64,000 nt of DNA from RBG-16-66-20 sp964564865 (GTDB lineage: Bacteria > Pseudomonadota > Gammaproteobacteria > Burkholderiales > SG8-39). The notes under the pieces are model-generated. The model did not search any database and had not been told where the DNA came from. It saw only the letters and a program-made list of their open reading frames with translations. The stretch's first letter is position 1, and each line of letters starts with the position of its first letter. Positions 33,747 through 41,896 of this stretch are shown in pieces. The stretch lies in assembly GCA_964564865.1 (NCBI GenBank), contig CAZMDA010000010.1, forward strand, positions 1-64,000. Direction: 5' to 3'. Both the position numbers and the translations under genes were made by a program.

Positions 33747-35207
33747 TCAGGTCCTGGTCATGGCGGGCGGCGGCTCGAACGCCCGGTAGTGCCGCTCCAT
33801 CAGCTCGGCGAAGGCGATGCAGGTGAGGTCGCCGTACTGCGGTCCGATCGCCTGCATGCCGATCGGCAGTCCCGCCCCGGACAGGCCCACGGGCATCACC
33901 GTGACCGGGAGGTGGGCGATGCCGGCCAGGCCCGCCCAGAATCCCTGCTCGATGGAGGGCCGGGGCCTGCCGTTCACGTTGACCAGGCGCGCGTGCCGCG
34001 GCTGGCTGTGGTCGTGCCGGAACGCGGTGGTGGACGCGGGCGGGCACAGCAGCAGGTCCCATTCCGAGAAGAAGCGTTCCCACGCCAGCTGCATGAAGAA
34101 GCGCCGGTCATGCGCGATCAGCCATTCGCGGTGGTAGGCCGCGACGCCGCGGGCGTGCCGCGCGGGATAGCTGTCGTCGGACGGGTCCAGCTCCGCGCGC
34201 TGGCGCAGGGCGCTGTCGAAGTCCGCCTTGGGCATCTTGCCGCTGGTCGCGCCGCGGATCAGGGTGACCGAATCGCGCGCGACGTCCTCCAGGTCGATCC
34301 CGGGCCGGGCCGCGGCGTCCACCTGCGCGCCCTGCGCGCGCAGGAACGCGGCCACCGCATCCAGCGCGGCGCGCACTTCCGCGTCCACCTCGGCCTGCGG
34401 CGCGTCGGCCATCACGGCGACGCGGAACTCGCGCAGGCTGCGCTTGCCGCAGGCGGGCAGGGCGAGCTTCCAGCCGCGCGCCATGGCGCCGTGCGGCCCG
34501 GCGGTGAGCTCGAGCGCGAGCCGGAGGTCCGCGGCGCTGCGCGCCATGGGACCGCACACCGAGACGTCGGTGGGCGCGTTGGGCGCGACGCCGTGGCCGG
34601 CGACCGGCACGATGCCGTAGGTGGGCTTGTGGCAGTAGATCCCGCAGAAATGCGCGGGGATGCGCAGCGAGCCGCCGATGTCGCTGCCGAACTCCAGGCC
34701 CGCCAGCCCGGCGGCGAGCGCCGCGGCCGAGCCGCCCGAGGAGCCGCCGGGCGTGTGCTCCGTGTTCCACGGGTTGGAAGAGACGCCGTAGACCTCGTTG
34801 AACGACTGCCAGTCGGCCAGGAACAGGGGCACGTTGGTCTTGCCGAAGACGATGGCGCCCGCGCGCTGCAGGCGCTGCACCGCCTCCGCCGTGGACCGGG
34901 CGATGTTGCCGCGCTGCGCAGGCGAGCCCCAGGTCGTCGCCGCGCCCTCGAGGTCGAAGGACTCCTTCACGGTCATGGGCACGCCGTGCAGCGGGCCGAG
35001 CGGCTCGCCGCGCGCCGTCGCGGCGTCGGCGGCGTCGGCCAGGGCCCGCGCCCTGTCTGCCTGGAGCACGACGACGGCGTTCAGCGCCGGGTTCAGCGCC
35101 TCGACCCGGGCGAGGTACATCTCCAGCAGGTCGCGGCTGGAGGCGCGCCGCTCGCGGATGGCCGCGGCGAGCGCGACCGCCGGGGCGAAGGCAAGGCCGG
35201 CGCTCAG
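33747..35207 (-). CDS. Amidase-signature-family amidase
   Basis: A protein of about 486 residues with the complete Ser-cisSer-Lys triad: Lys 81 (GVPMTVKESFD), Ser 156 in TPGGSSGGSAAALAAG and Ser 180 in GSDIGGSLRIPA. It hydrolyses a carboxamide in the cytoplasm; the specificity is unclear. The start is a problem: no ATG, GTG or TTG lies in frame before the conserved N-terminal helix. The likeliest start is CTG at 35207, giving a CTGA overlap with the amidohydrolase stop; the next ATG would remove 29 conserved residues. It is 20 bp upstream of the dioxygenase-like gene. Confidence 0.88.
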   Translation of the reverse strand: MSAGLAFAPAVALAAAIRERRASSRDLLEMYLARVEALNPALNAVVVLQADRARALADAADAATARGEPLGPLHGVPMTVKESFDLEGAATTWGSPAQRGNIARSTAEAVQRLQRAGAIVFGKTNVPLFLADWQSFNEVYGVSSNPWNTEHTPGGSSGGSAAALAAGLAGLEFGSDIGGSLRIPAHFCGIYCHKPTYGIVPVAGHGVAPNAPTDVSVCGPMARSAADLRLALELTAGPHGAMARGWKLALPACGKRSLREFRVAVMADAPQAEVDAEVRAALDAVAAFLRAQGAQVDAAARPGIDLEDVARDSVTLIRGATSGKMPKADFDSALRQRAELDPSDDSYPARHARGVAAYHREWLIAHDRRFFMQLAWERFFSEWDLLLCPPASTTAFRHDHSQPRHARLVNVNGRPRPSIEQGFWAGLAGIAHLPVTVMPVGLSGAGLPIGMQAIGPQYGDLTCIAFAELMERHYRAFEPPPAMTRT

Positions 35208-36883
35208 GTGGCCACCCCGTGCACCCAGCGCCCGCCCACCATGGTTGCGCGGCACTTCAGCTCGAGCAGCGCGTCGCCCTGCAGCGCGAGCGGGTCGCCC
35301 GCCAGCACCGCGATGTCCGCGTAGTGACCGGGGACGAGCTGGCCCTTCACGTCCTCCTCGAACGACAGGTAGGCGCCCGCGCGCGTCAGCAGGCGCAGCC
35401 CCACCTCGTTGGAGACGAGGCCGCCCTTGCCCATGACGCGGCCGGTCCGGCGCTCCTTGCGCGTGGTCATGGCCCACAGGCAAAAGAGCGGGTTGTAGGG
35501 CACCGCGTCGGTGCCGGCGGAGACGGGCACGCCCATCTCGTGCAGCTGGCGCGCGGGCGAGAGGAGGTCCAGTTCCTCGTCGCCCAGGTTCATGAACGGG
35601 GTGCCGTGCTTCCAGAGGTACTGGCCCGGGATCAGCGTTACCGGCACGCCGGCCGCGCGGATCGCGCGCAGGCCCTCGGGCGTGGCGCGGCTGATGTGCT
35701 CCAGCACCCAGCGGCGCTTGCCGATCGGGAAGTGCCGCGCGAGGCGCGTGATCACCGGCGCCACCACCGCGAGCTTGTCCGAGACGATGGTGTGCACGCG
35801 CAGGTCGTGGCGCCCGGCGAGCATGCACAGCGCCTCGAAGCGGTCGGTGGCGTTCGCCTGCTGCGTGAACCCGGACCAGCTGACGTGCAGCAGGTCCTTC
35901 GCCTGCACCGTGGCCACGTTGGGGTCGCCGCCGTGCGCGATGAACAGGCCCGAGACGCGCAGCCATTCGTCGCCGGTGCCGCGGCCGCGCAGCAGCGGCG
36001 ACCAGTCGCGCATCGCCGGTTCGGCGTCCTCGAGCGAGCGCCAGCGCGGGCTGACGACCAGCGAGGTGCGCATGGCCAGGTAGCCGCGCTCTCGCAGCTC
36101 GCGGTAGGCCGCGATCACGTCGGGCGCGCTGCCGTGGCCCTCGTAGATGCTGGTGGTGCCGGCCTGGTGGTACAGCGCCATCGCGCGCAGGATGCCGTCG
36201 CGGCGCTGCTCGTAGGTGAAGCGCGGCACCGCAGGCAGCAGGTCGGGCTCGAGCAGGTTGACGTAGCCCTTCTCGACGAAGACGCCGGTCGGCTCGCCCT
36301 GCGCGTCCTTCTCGATCACCGTGGCGGGCGAGGTGGGGCGGGTGTTGCGGTCGATGCCGTTCAGCTGCAGCGCGCGCGAGTTCAGCGCCGCGTGGCAGGG
36401 CGGTTCGCCCCAGTAGCCGCCGGGGCTCGGGATGTAGACCGGGTGCTCGGGCGCGGCTGCGTCCAGTTCGTGCCGGTTGGGCAGGCGGCCCTCGGCCAGC
36501 GTGGCGGGCGCATCGAAGTAGTACGGCGGCTCGCCGACCGGCATGGTCGCGATCCACTCGCCCTTCGGCGTGCGCTGCGCGAGCGCGCGGATCCGTTCCT
36601 GCACCTCGGCGATGCTGCGGGCGCCCTCCAGCGACGGCCGCACCAGGCGCGCGCCGATCGCGTCCATGTGCGCGTGGGTGTCGTTGAAGCCGGGGATCAG
36701 GGTGCAGCCGGGAAAGTCGCGCACCACGGTCCCGGGGCCGCGGGTCTCCATCATCGCCTGCCGGCTGCCCGTGGCGAGGATGCGGCCGCCGGCGACGGCC
36801 AGCGCCTCGGCGCGGGTGCCGGCGTCGTCCAGCGCGAGGACGTTGCCGACGAGGATCTCGTCGGCCCGCACCGCCGGGGTCAT
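35204..36883 (-). CDS. Amidohydrolase family protein (YtcJ-like)
   Basis: A 559-residue metal-dependent amidohydrolase. The N-terminal strand region leads to the metal motif GFNDTHAHMDAIG. Further ligand regions are VHTIVSDK, WVLEHISRATPEG and SAGTDAVPYNPLF, with the final Asp in AGTDA. The C-terminal GHYADIAVLAGDPLAL closes the urease-like composite domain. YtcJ-like enzymes hydrolyse diverse amides, often imported xenobiotics. The gene overlaps the Bug gene upstream (ATGA) and the amidase gene downstream, so the three are translated together. Confidence 0.9.
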   Translation of the reverse strand: MTPAVRADEILVGNVLALDDAGTRAEALAVAGGRILATGSRQAMMETRGPGTVVRDFPGCTLIPGFNDTHAHMDAIGARLVRPSLEGARSIAEVQERIRALAQRTPKGEWIATMPVGEPPYYFDAPATLAEGRLPNRHELDAAAPEHPVYIPSPGGYWGEPPCHAALNSRALQLNGIDRNTRPTSPATVIEKDAQGEPTGVFVEKGYVNLLEPDLLPAVPRFTYEQRRDGILRAMALYHQAGTTSIYEGHGSAPDVIAAYRELRERGYLAMRTSLVVSPRWRSLEDAEPAMRDWSPLLRGRGTGDEWLRVSGLFIAHGGDPNVATVQAKDLLHVSWSGFTQQANATDRFEALCMLAGRHDLRVHTIVSDKLAVVAPVITRLARHFPIGKRRWVLEHISRATPEGLRAIRAAGVPVTLIPGQYLWKHGTPFMNLGDEELDLLSPARQLHEMGVPVSAGTDAVPYNPLFCLWAMTTRKERRTGRVMGKGGLVSNEVGLRLLTRAGAYLSFEEDVKGQLVPGHYADIAVLAGDPLALQGDALLELKCRATMVGGRWVHGVAT

Positions 36884-37863
36884 TGCTTCTCGCCGACCCT
36901 CTTGACCACGGCGTCCCAGTAGCCCAGGTCGCGCTGGACGATGCTGGCGAACTCGGCCGGCGGCAGGCCGGTCGGCGTCAGCGACATTTCCTTCAGCCGG
37001 GATTCCACGTCCGGCATCTTGAGCACCGCGAGGATGTCGGCGAAGACCTTGTCCACGATCGCCTTGGGCGTGCCCGCCGGCGCGAACATGCCGAACCAGC
37101 CGACGACGTCGAGGTCGGTGAAGCCCAGTTCGCGGAAGCTCGGCACATCGGGGAGCAGCGTCGAGCGCGGGCCGGCCACCGCCAGCGCGCGCAGGGCGCC
37201 CGCGGCGATCTGCGGCCGCGCGGTGGCGATGGTCGCGAAGCCGCCGGAGATGGTGCCCGCGACGATGTCGGTGACCAGCGGCGAATCGCCCTTGAACGGC
37301 ACGTGCACCATCTCCATGCCGGCGGCCTGGTTCAGCACCGCGCCCAGCAGGTGCAGCGTCTGGTTCGGGCCGCCCGAGCCGAACGAATGCTTGCGCGGTT
37401 CCTTCTTCACCAGCGCGATGTACTCCTGCAGCGTCTTCGCCGGCAGCTTGGGGTTGATCGCGTACACCACCGGGGCAAGGGTCATGTGCGCCACCGGGGT
37501 GAAGTCCTTGACCGGGTCGTACTGCGGGTTCGGGTTGAGCGAGGGCACCACGGTCTGGATCAGCGCGGAGTTGGTGAGCAGCAGCGTGTGGCCGTCGGCG
37601 AGCGCGGACTTGACGCGCTGCGCGCCCACCAGGCCGCCGGCGCCGGGCCGGTTCTCGACCACCACGGGCCGGCCCCAGGCCGGCGAGAGCTTCGCCGAGA
37701 CGATGCGGCCCAGCGCGTCCATCGAGCCGCCCGGCGCGAAGGGCACGACGATGGTGACGGGGCGCTGCGGGAAGTCGGGCGCCTGCGCCCGGGCGGCCGG
37801 GGCGGCGAGCAGGCCGGAGGCGAGGGCGAGGGCGGCGGCGAGGCGGGACAGGCAATGGCGCAT
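36880..37863 (-). CDS. Bug-family (TctC-like) periplasmic binding protein of island 2
   Basis: A 327-residue protein with a signal peptide (about 1-26, ending PAARAQA) and Bug motifs TIVVPFAPGGSMDALGRIVSAKL and VENRPGAGGLVGAQ. It presumably captures the substrate that the downstream amidohydrolase, amidase and dioxygenase process. No TctAB permease is nearby. An AGGAG site lies before the ATG at 37863. It is the first gene of the island 2 operon, 121 bp from copy C of the repeat. Confidence 0.92.
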   Translation of the reverse strand: MRHCLSRLAAALALASGLLAAPAARAQAPDFPQRPVTIVVPFAPGGSMDALGRIVSAKLSPAWGRPVVVENRPGAGGLVGAQRVKSALADGHTLLLTNSALIQTVVPSLNPNPQYDPVKDFTPVAHMTLAPVVYAINPKLPAKTLQEYIALVKKEPRKHSFGSGGPNQTLHLLGAVLNQAAGMEMVHVPFKGDSPLVTDIVAGTISGGFATIATARPQIAAGALRALAVAGPRSTLLPDVPSFRELGFTDLDVVGWFGMFAPAGTPKAIVDKVFADILAVLKMPDVESRLKEMSLTPTGLPPAEFASIVQRDLGYWDAVVKRVGEKQ

Positions 37864-37984
37864 GGCGGGACTCCTGGTGGATAGCCGGGGGGCTTGCGAT
37901 TTCATTGTAGGAGCCGCGCCGCGGCGCGCCGCCGCAAAAAGCTGACGGCGCCTTCGAATTTGCTTATGGCCGGGCGCCGGCGGC
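37864..37984 (-). promoter_or_regulatory. Upstream region of the island 2 operon
   Basis: This 121-bp stretch holds the putative promoter of the Bug-led operon. On the minus strand a TACAAT hexamer (around 37900) is preceded by a GC-rich inverted repeat (GCCGCGCCGCGGCGCGCCGC) and a TTTTTG stretch, but no properly spaced -35 was found. The palindromic repeat copy C forms its upstream boundary and could act as an operator. Confidence 0.3.
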
Positions 37985-38022
37985 GCGCCGGGCGGGCCCC
38001 GATGTAACCGATCGGTTACATC
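37985..38022. repeat. Dispersed palindromic repeat, copy C (right end of island 2)
   Basis: 38 bp identical to copy B, in the same orientation; palindrome at 38001-38022. It lies 9 bp beyond the polA stop and upstream of the island 2 operon. It could terminate polA transcription and, in DNA form, bind a dimeric protein. Confidence 0.9.
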
Positions 38023-38031
38023 GGGCGGCCC

Positions 38032-40782
38032 TCAGTGCGCCTGGTCCCAGTTCTCGCCCACCCCGACGTCCACCACCAGCGGCACCTCCAGGGTCCCCAC
38101 GCCCTGCATCAGCTCGCGCACCTTCGCCTTCACCACCGCGAGCTCCGCCTCCGGCACCTCCAGCACCAGCTCGTCGTGCACCTGCATGATGAGCAGGCTG
38201 CGCAGCCGGTCCTTCTCCAGCCAGCCCTGCACCCGGATCATCGCCAGCTTCACCAGGTCGGCCGCGGTGCCCTGCATCGGCGCGTTGATCGCGGCGCGCT
38301 CGGCGGCCTGGCGCCGTTGCGGGCTGCCGGATTTCATCTCCGGCAGCCACAGCCGGCGGCCGAACACGGTCTCGACGAAGCCGTCGCGGCGCGCTTTCTC
38401 GCGCGTCTCGTCCATGTAGCGCTTGACGCCCGGATAGCGCGCGAAATAGGAGTCGATGTAGGCCTGCGCGGTGGCGCGCTCGATGCCCAGGTTCTGCGCC
38501 AGGCCGAAGGCCGACATGCCGTAGATGAGGCCGAAGTTGATGGACTTGGCGGCGCGCCGCTCGTCGGCGCTGACCTGGTCCAGCGGCAGGCCGAACACCT
38601 CGGCGGCGGTGGCGCGGTGCACGTCGTGCCCGCGCTCGAAGGCGTGCCGCAGGCCCGCGTCGCCCGACAGGTGCGCCATGATGCGCAGCTCGACCTGCGA
38701 GTAGTCCGCCGAGACGAGCTTCGTCCCCGGCGGCGCGATGAACGCTTCGCGTATCCGGCGGCCCTCGGCGGTGCGGATCGGGATGTTCTGCAGGTTGGGG
38801 TCGTTGGAGGCGAGGCGCCCGGTGACCGCGACCGCCTGCGAGTAGGTGGTGTGCACGCGGCCGGTGGCGGCGTTCACCATGCGCGGCAGCTTGTCGGTGT
38901 AGGTGGACTTCAGCTTCGCCACGCCGCGGTAGTCGAGGAGGATCTTCGGCAGCGGGTAGTCGAGGGCGAGCTCGGTGAGCACGTCCTCGTCGGTGGAGGG
39001 CTGGCCCGAGGGCGTCTTCTTCTTCACCGGCAGGCCGAGGCGCTCGAACAGGATCTCCTGGATCTGCTTGGGCGAGTTGAGGTTGAAGGGCTGCCCGGCG
39101 GCGGCGTAGGCCTTCTGCTCCAGCTCGAGCATCGTCCTGCCCAGCTCGTGGCTCTGGCGCTCCAGGCGCGCGGCATCGAGCAGCACGCCGTGGCGTTCCA
39201 TGGCCAGCAGCACCGGCATCACCGGCATCTCGATGGTTCCGTAGACGCGCGCCAGCTTCGGGTCGGCCTCGATCCGCGGCCCCATGCGCTCATGCAGCGC
39301 CAGCGCGCAGTCCGCGTCCTCGGCGGCGTACTCGGTGGCGCGGCCGATTTCCACCGCCGAGAACGGGATCCGCGCCGCGCCCTTGCCGGTGACCTCGTCG
39401 TAGGTGACGGTCTTCCAGCCCAGGTGCCGCTGCGCCAGCGAATCCATGTCGTGGCGCTCGTGCACTTCCAGCACGTAGGATTCGAGCAGGGTGTCGTGCG
39501 CGATGCCGGCGAGGCGCAGGCCGTGGTTGGCGAGCACGTGCGCGTCGTACTTCAGGTTCTGCCCGACCTTGCGGTGCCGGTCGCTCTCCAGCCAGGGCTT
39601 CAGGCGCGCGAGCGCCATCTCCGTGCCGACCTGCGCCGGCGCGTCCGGGTAGGCATGCTCCAGCGGCAGGTACCAGGCGGTGTCGCCGAAGGCGAAGGAC
39701 ATGCCCACCAGGCGCGCCGTCATCGGATCCAGGCCCGTGGTCTCGGTGTCGAAGCCCACCAGGTCCGCGCCCTCGAGCGCCTTCGCCAGCGCCGCGAGGC
39801 CTTCCTCGCCCAGCACCGTGGCGTAGCGCCGGCGCGGCGCCTCCGCGGGCGCCGCCGCCGCCCCGCCCGGCGCGGCCGGGGCCGGCGCGAAGCTGCGCGC
39901 GCGCGGCTTCTCCGGCGCCTCGCCTTCCAGCTCGCGCAGCCAGCTCTTGAAGCCGAAGCGCGCGAACTGCTCGCGCAGCTTCGCTTCGTCGCCCGGGTGC
40001 GTGGCGAGCTCCGCGATGCCGAAGGGCAGTGCGACATCGCGCTTCACCGTCAGCAGGCGCCGGCCCCTGGGCAGCCAGTCGAGCGCCTTCCTCAGGTTCT
40101 CGCCCACCACGCCGCCGATGCCCGCGGCGGCCGCGATCACGCCCTCGAGCGAACCGTACTGCGCGATCCACTTCGCCGCGGTCTTGGGCCCCACCTTCTC
40201 GACCCCGGGCACGTTGTCCACCGCGTCGCCGGTGAGCGCGAGGTAGTCCACGATGCGTTCCGGCGGCACGCCGAACTTCGCCTGCACGCCCGGCGGGTCG
40301 AGCGTTTCGTTGGACATGGTGTTGACCAGCGTCACCCGCGCGTCCACCAGCTGCGCGAGGTCCTTGTCGCCGGTGGAGATGACGCAGCGCCAGCCCTGCG
40401 CCTTCGCCTGCTCGGCGAGCGTGGCGATAACGTCGTCGGCCTCCACGCCCTCCACCGCCAGCACCGGCCAGCCGAGCGCCGCCACCACTTCCTTGATGGG
40501 CTCGATCTGCGCCGCGAGGTCCTCGGGCATCGAGGGCCGGTTGGCCTTGTACTCGGGATACTCGTCCTCGCGGAAGGTCTTGCCGCGGGCGTCGAACACG
40601 CAGGCGCGCGCGTCCGCCTTGTAGTCGGCGGCCAGCCGCCGTAGCATGGCGACCACGCCGTAGACCGCGCCGGTCGGCTCCCCGCGCGGGTTCTTCAGCT
40701 CCGGCAGCGCGTGGAAGGCCCGGTAGAGGTAGGACGAGCCGTCGACGAGCAGCAGAGTCTTTTCCGTGCCGGTTTCCGACAT
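38032..40782 (-). CDS. polA: DNA polymerase I
   Basis: A 916-residue enzyme with all three domains. The 5'-3' exonuclease spans about 1-290 (VDGSSYLYRAFHALP, GVEADDVIATLA). The proofreading domain spans about 320-490 and is intact: FDTETTGLD, NLKYDAHVL and the YAAEDAD motif. The polymerase spans about 510-916: SADYSQVELRIMAHLSGD, the O helix KSINFGLIYGMSAFGL and QVHDELVLEV. It works in Okazaki fragment maturation and repair. It is divergent from the LOG gene across only 23 bp. Confidence 0.98.
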   Translation of the reverse strand: MSETGTEKTLLLVDGSSYLYRAFHALPELKNPRGEPTGAVYGVVAMLRRLAADYKADARACVFDARGKTFREDEYPEYKANRPSMPEDLAAQIEPIKEVVAALGWPVLAVEGVEADDVIATLAEQAKAQGWRCVISTGDKDLAQLVDARVTLVNTMSNETLDPPGVQAKFGVPPERIVDYLALTGDAVDNVPGVEKVGPKTAAKWIAQYGSLEGVIAAAAGIGGVVGENLRKALDWLPRGRRLLTVKRDVALPFGIAELATHPGDEAKLREQFARFGFKSWLRELEGEAPEKPRARSFAPAPAAPGGAAAAPAEAPRRRYATVLGEEGLAALAKALEGADLVGFDTETTGLDPMTARLVGMSFAFGDTAWYLPLEHAYPDAPAQVGTEMALARLKPWLESDRHRKVGQNLKYDAHVLANHGLRLAGIAHDTLLESYVLEVHERHDMDSLAQRHLGWKTVTYDEVTGKGAARIPFSAVEIGRATEYAAEDADCALALHERMGPRIEADPKLARVYGTIEMPVMPVLLAMERHGVLLDAARLERQSHELGRTMLELEQKAYAAAGQPFNLNSPKQIQEILFERLGLPVKKKTPSGQPSTDEDVLTELALDYPLPKILLDYRGVAKLKSTYTDKLPRMVNAATGRVHTTYSQAVAVTGRLASNDPNLQNIPIRTAEGRRIREAFIAPPGTKLVSADYSQVELRIMAHLSGDAGLRHAFERGHDVHRATAAEVFGLPLDQVSADERRAAKSINFGLIYGMSAFGLAQNLGIERATAQAYIDSYFARYPGVKRYMDETREKARRDGFVETVFGRRLWLPEMKSGSPQRRQAAERAAINAPMQGTAADLVKLAMIRVQGWLEKDRLRSLLIMQVHDELVLEVPEAELAVVKAKVRELMQGVGTLEVPLVVDVGVGENWDQAH

Positions 40783-40805
40783 CCTTCCGAGACGATTCCG
40801 CGACG

Positions 40806-41519
40806 ATGAAAAAGAAAGAAAAGCTTCCGGGTGCCGCTGCTGCGGGCGCCTCCGCGCGGGAGGCCTGGCGGGTCTTCGGCATTATGGCAGAGTTCGTCGA
40901 GCCCACCGAGCGCCTGGCGGGCATCCGCCCCGCGGTCTCGGTGTTCGGCAGCGCGCGCGCGGCGGAGAACTCGCGCTACTTCGCGCTCGCCGAGGAAACC
41001 TCGCGCCTGCTCTCGGACGCCGGCTTCGCGGTCATCTCCGGCGGCGGCCCGGGCGTGATGAAGGCGGCCAACAAGGGCGCATTCCGCGGCCGCTCGCCCG
41101 CGGTCGGGCTCAACATCCAGCTGCAGCACGAGCAGGTGCCGAACGAGTACCAGGACATCAGCCTCAGCTTCCGGCATTTCTTCGTGCGCAAGGTGATGTT
41201 CGTCAAGTTCGCCACCGCCTACGTCGTGCTGCCCGGGGGCTTCGGCACGCTCGACGAGCTGTTCGAGGCGCTGACGCTGGTGCAGACCGGCAAGACGCGC
41301 CGCATGCCCATCATCCTGATGCACGAGCCGTTCTGGCGCGGGCTGCTCGCCTGGTTCCGCGAGCGCCTGGTGGGCGAGGGCATGATCGGCCCCGAGGACC
41401 TCGACCTGCTGCAGGTGATCGACGAGCCGCGCCAGGTGGTGGCGGCGATCTTCGCCTACTACGAGAAGCGCGGCTTCGAGCCCTCCGCCGCCGAGCGCGA
41501 GATCCTGCTCAACCTCTGA
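40806..41519 (+). CDS. LOG-family (lysine decarboxylase-like) protein
   Basis: A 237-residue Rossmann-fold protein with the family motifs VFGSARA, ISGGGPGVMKAANKGA and VVLPGGFGTLDE. LOG proteins act as nucleoside 5'-monophosphate phosphoribohydrolases; despite old names they do not decarboxylate lysine. The ATG at 40806 keeps the REAWRVFGIMAEFVE helix common in this subgroup; a second ATG at 40884 is possible and would leave more room for the divergent polA promoter. Confidence 0.9.
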   Translation: MKKKEKLPGAAAAGASAREAWRVFGIMAEFVEPTERLAGIRPAVSVFGSARAAENSRYFALAEETSRLLSDAGFAVISGGGPGVMKAANKGAFRGRSPAVGLNIQLQHEQVPNEYQDISLSFRHFFVRKVMFVKFATAYVVLPGGFGTLDELFEALTLVQTGKTRRMPIILMHEPFWRGLLAWFRERLVGEGMIGPEDLDLLQVIDEPRQVVAAIFAYYEKRGFEPSAAEREILLNL

Positions 41520-41549
41520 GGGCCGGCCGGGTTCCCGGGGGGGCTCTGG

Positions 41550-41555
41550 TAGAAT
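41550..41555 (+). promoter_or_regulatory. Candidate -10 hexamer (TAGAAT) upstream of the DUF2782 gene
   Basis: TAGAAT overlaps an in-frame ATG at 41554 and ends 7 bp before the ATG at 41563. If it is the -10 box, translation must start at 41563 on a virtually leaderless transcript. Confidence 0.4.
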
Positions 41556-41562
41556 GCACTCC

Positions 41563-41895
41563 ATGCGCCGCCTGCTGTCCACCCTGCTCCTGGGCGCTGC
41601 CGCGGCCGCGTTCGCGCAGCAGCCCCCGAAGCTGGAACCCCTCCCCGAGCCGCCGCCGCCCCCGGGCATCCGGGATGCCGGCGCCGACGAGCCGCGCATC
41701 CGCATCGCGCCGGCCGAGGGCGACCGCGTCGAGGAGATGCGCGAGAACGGCCGCGTCATCATGCTCAAGGTCACGCCCAGCCACGGGGTGCCCTACTACC
41801 TGGTCGACCACACCGGCAGCGGCAACTGGATGCGGCGCGAATCCCTGGACGACGGGGTCCGCGTGCCGATGTGGACGATCAGGACCTTCGACTGA
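41563..41895 (+). CDS. DUF2782 secreted protein
   Basis: A 110-residue protein with a signal peptide (MRRLLSTLLLGAAAAAFAQ), a Pro-rich stretch, and a beta-rich DUF2782 domain (GRVIMLKVTPSHGVPYYLVDHTGSGNWMRRE). The family is restricted mainly to Beta- and Gammaproteobacteria and is periplasmic, function unknown. It lies directly before thrB with 1 bp between stop and TTG start, a pairing I recall from other betaproteobacteria, often with polA nearby. Confidence 0.88.
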   Translation: MRRLLSTLLLGAAAAAFAQQPPKLEPLPEPPPPPGIRDAGADEPRIRIAPAEGDRVEEMRENGRVIMLKVTPSHGVPYYLVDHTGSGNWMRRESLDDGVRVPMWTIRTFD

Positions 41896-41896
41896 C

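Larger units (their letters stand above)
31257..38022. other. Accessory island 2: catabolic gene block flanked by 38-bp direct repeats
   Basis: Six minus-strand genes (LysR regulator to Bug protein) lie between the core genes psiF and polA and are bracketed by identical 38-bp direct repeats. Removing the block with one repeat would leave psiF and polA convergent around a single repeat. GC content is close to the core, so a related donor or an old acquisition is likely. No recombinase gene is present inside. Confidence 0.5.

Noticed and set aside
31257..38022. Island 2 as a transposon or integrative element
   Set aside because: No transposase, integrase or relaxase lies within it, and the flanking repeats are direct, not terminal inverted repeats or short target duplications. 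I report it only as a repeat-flanked block.
38035..40644. An 869-codon open frame opposite polA
   Set aside because: Antisense shadow of a highly conserved gene, with the typical low-complexity product.
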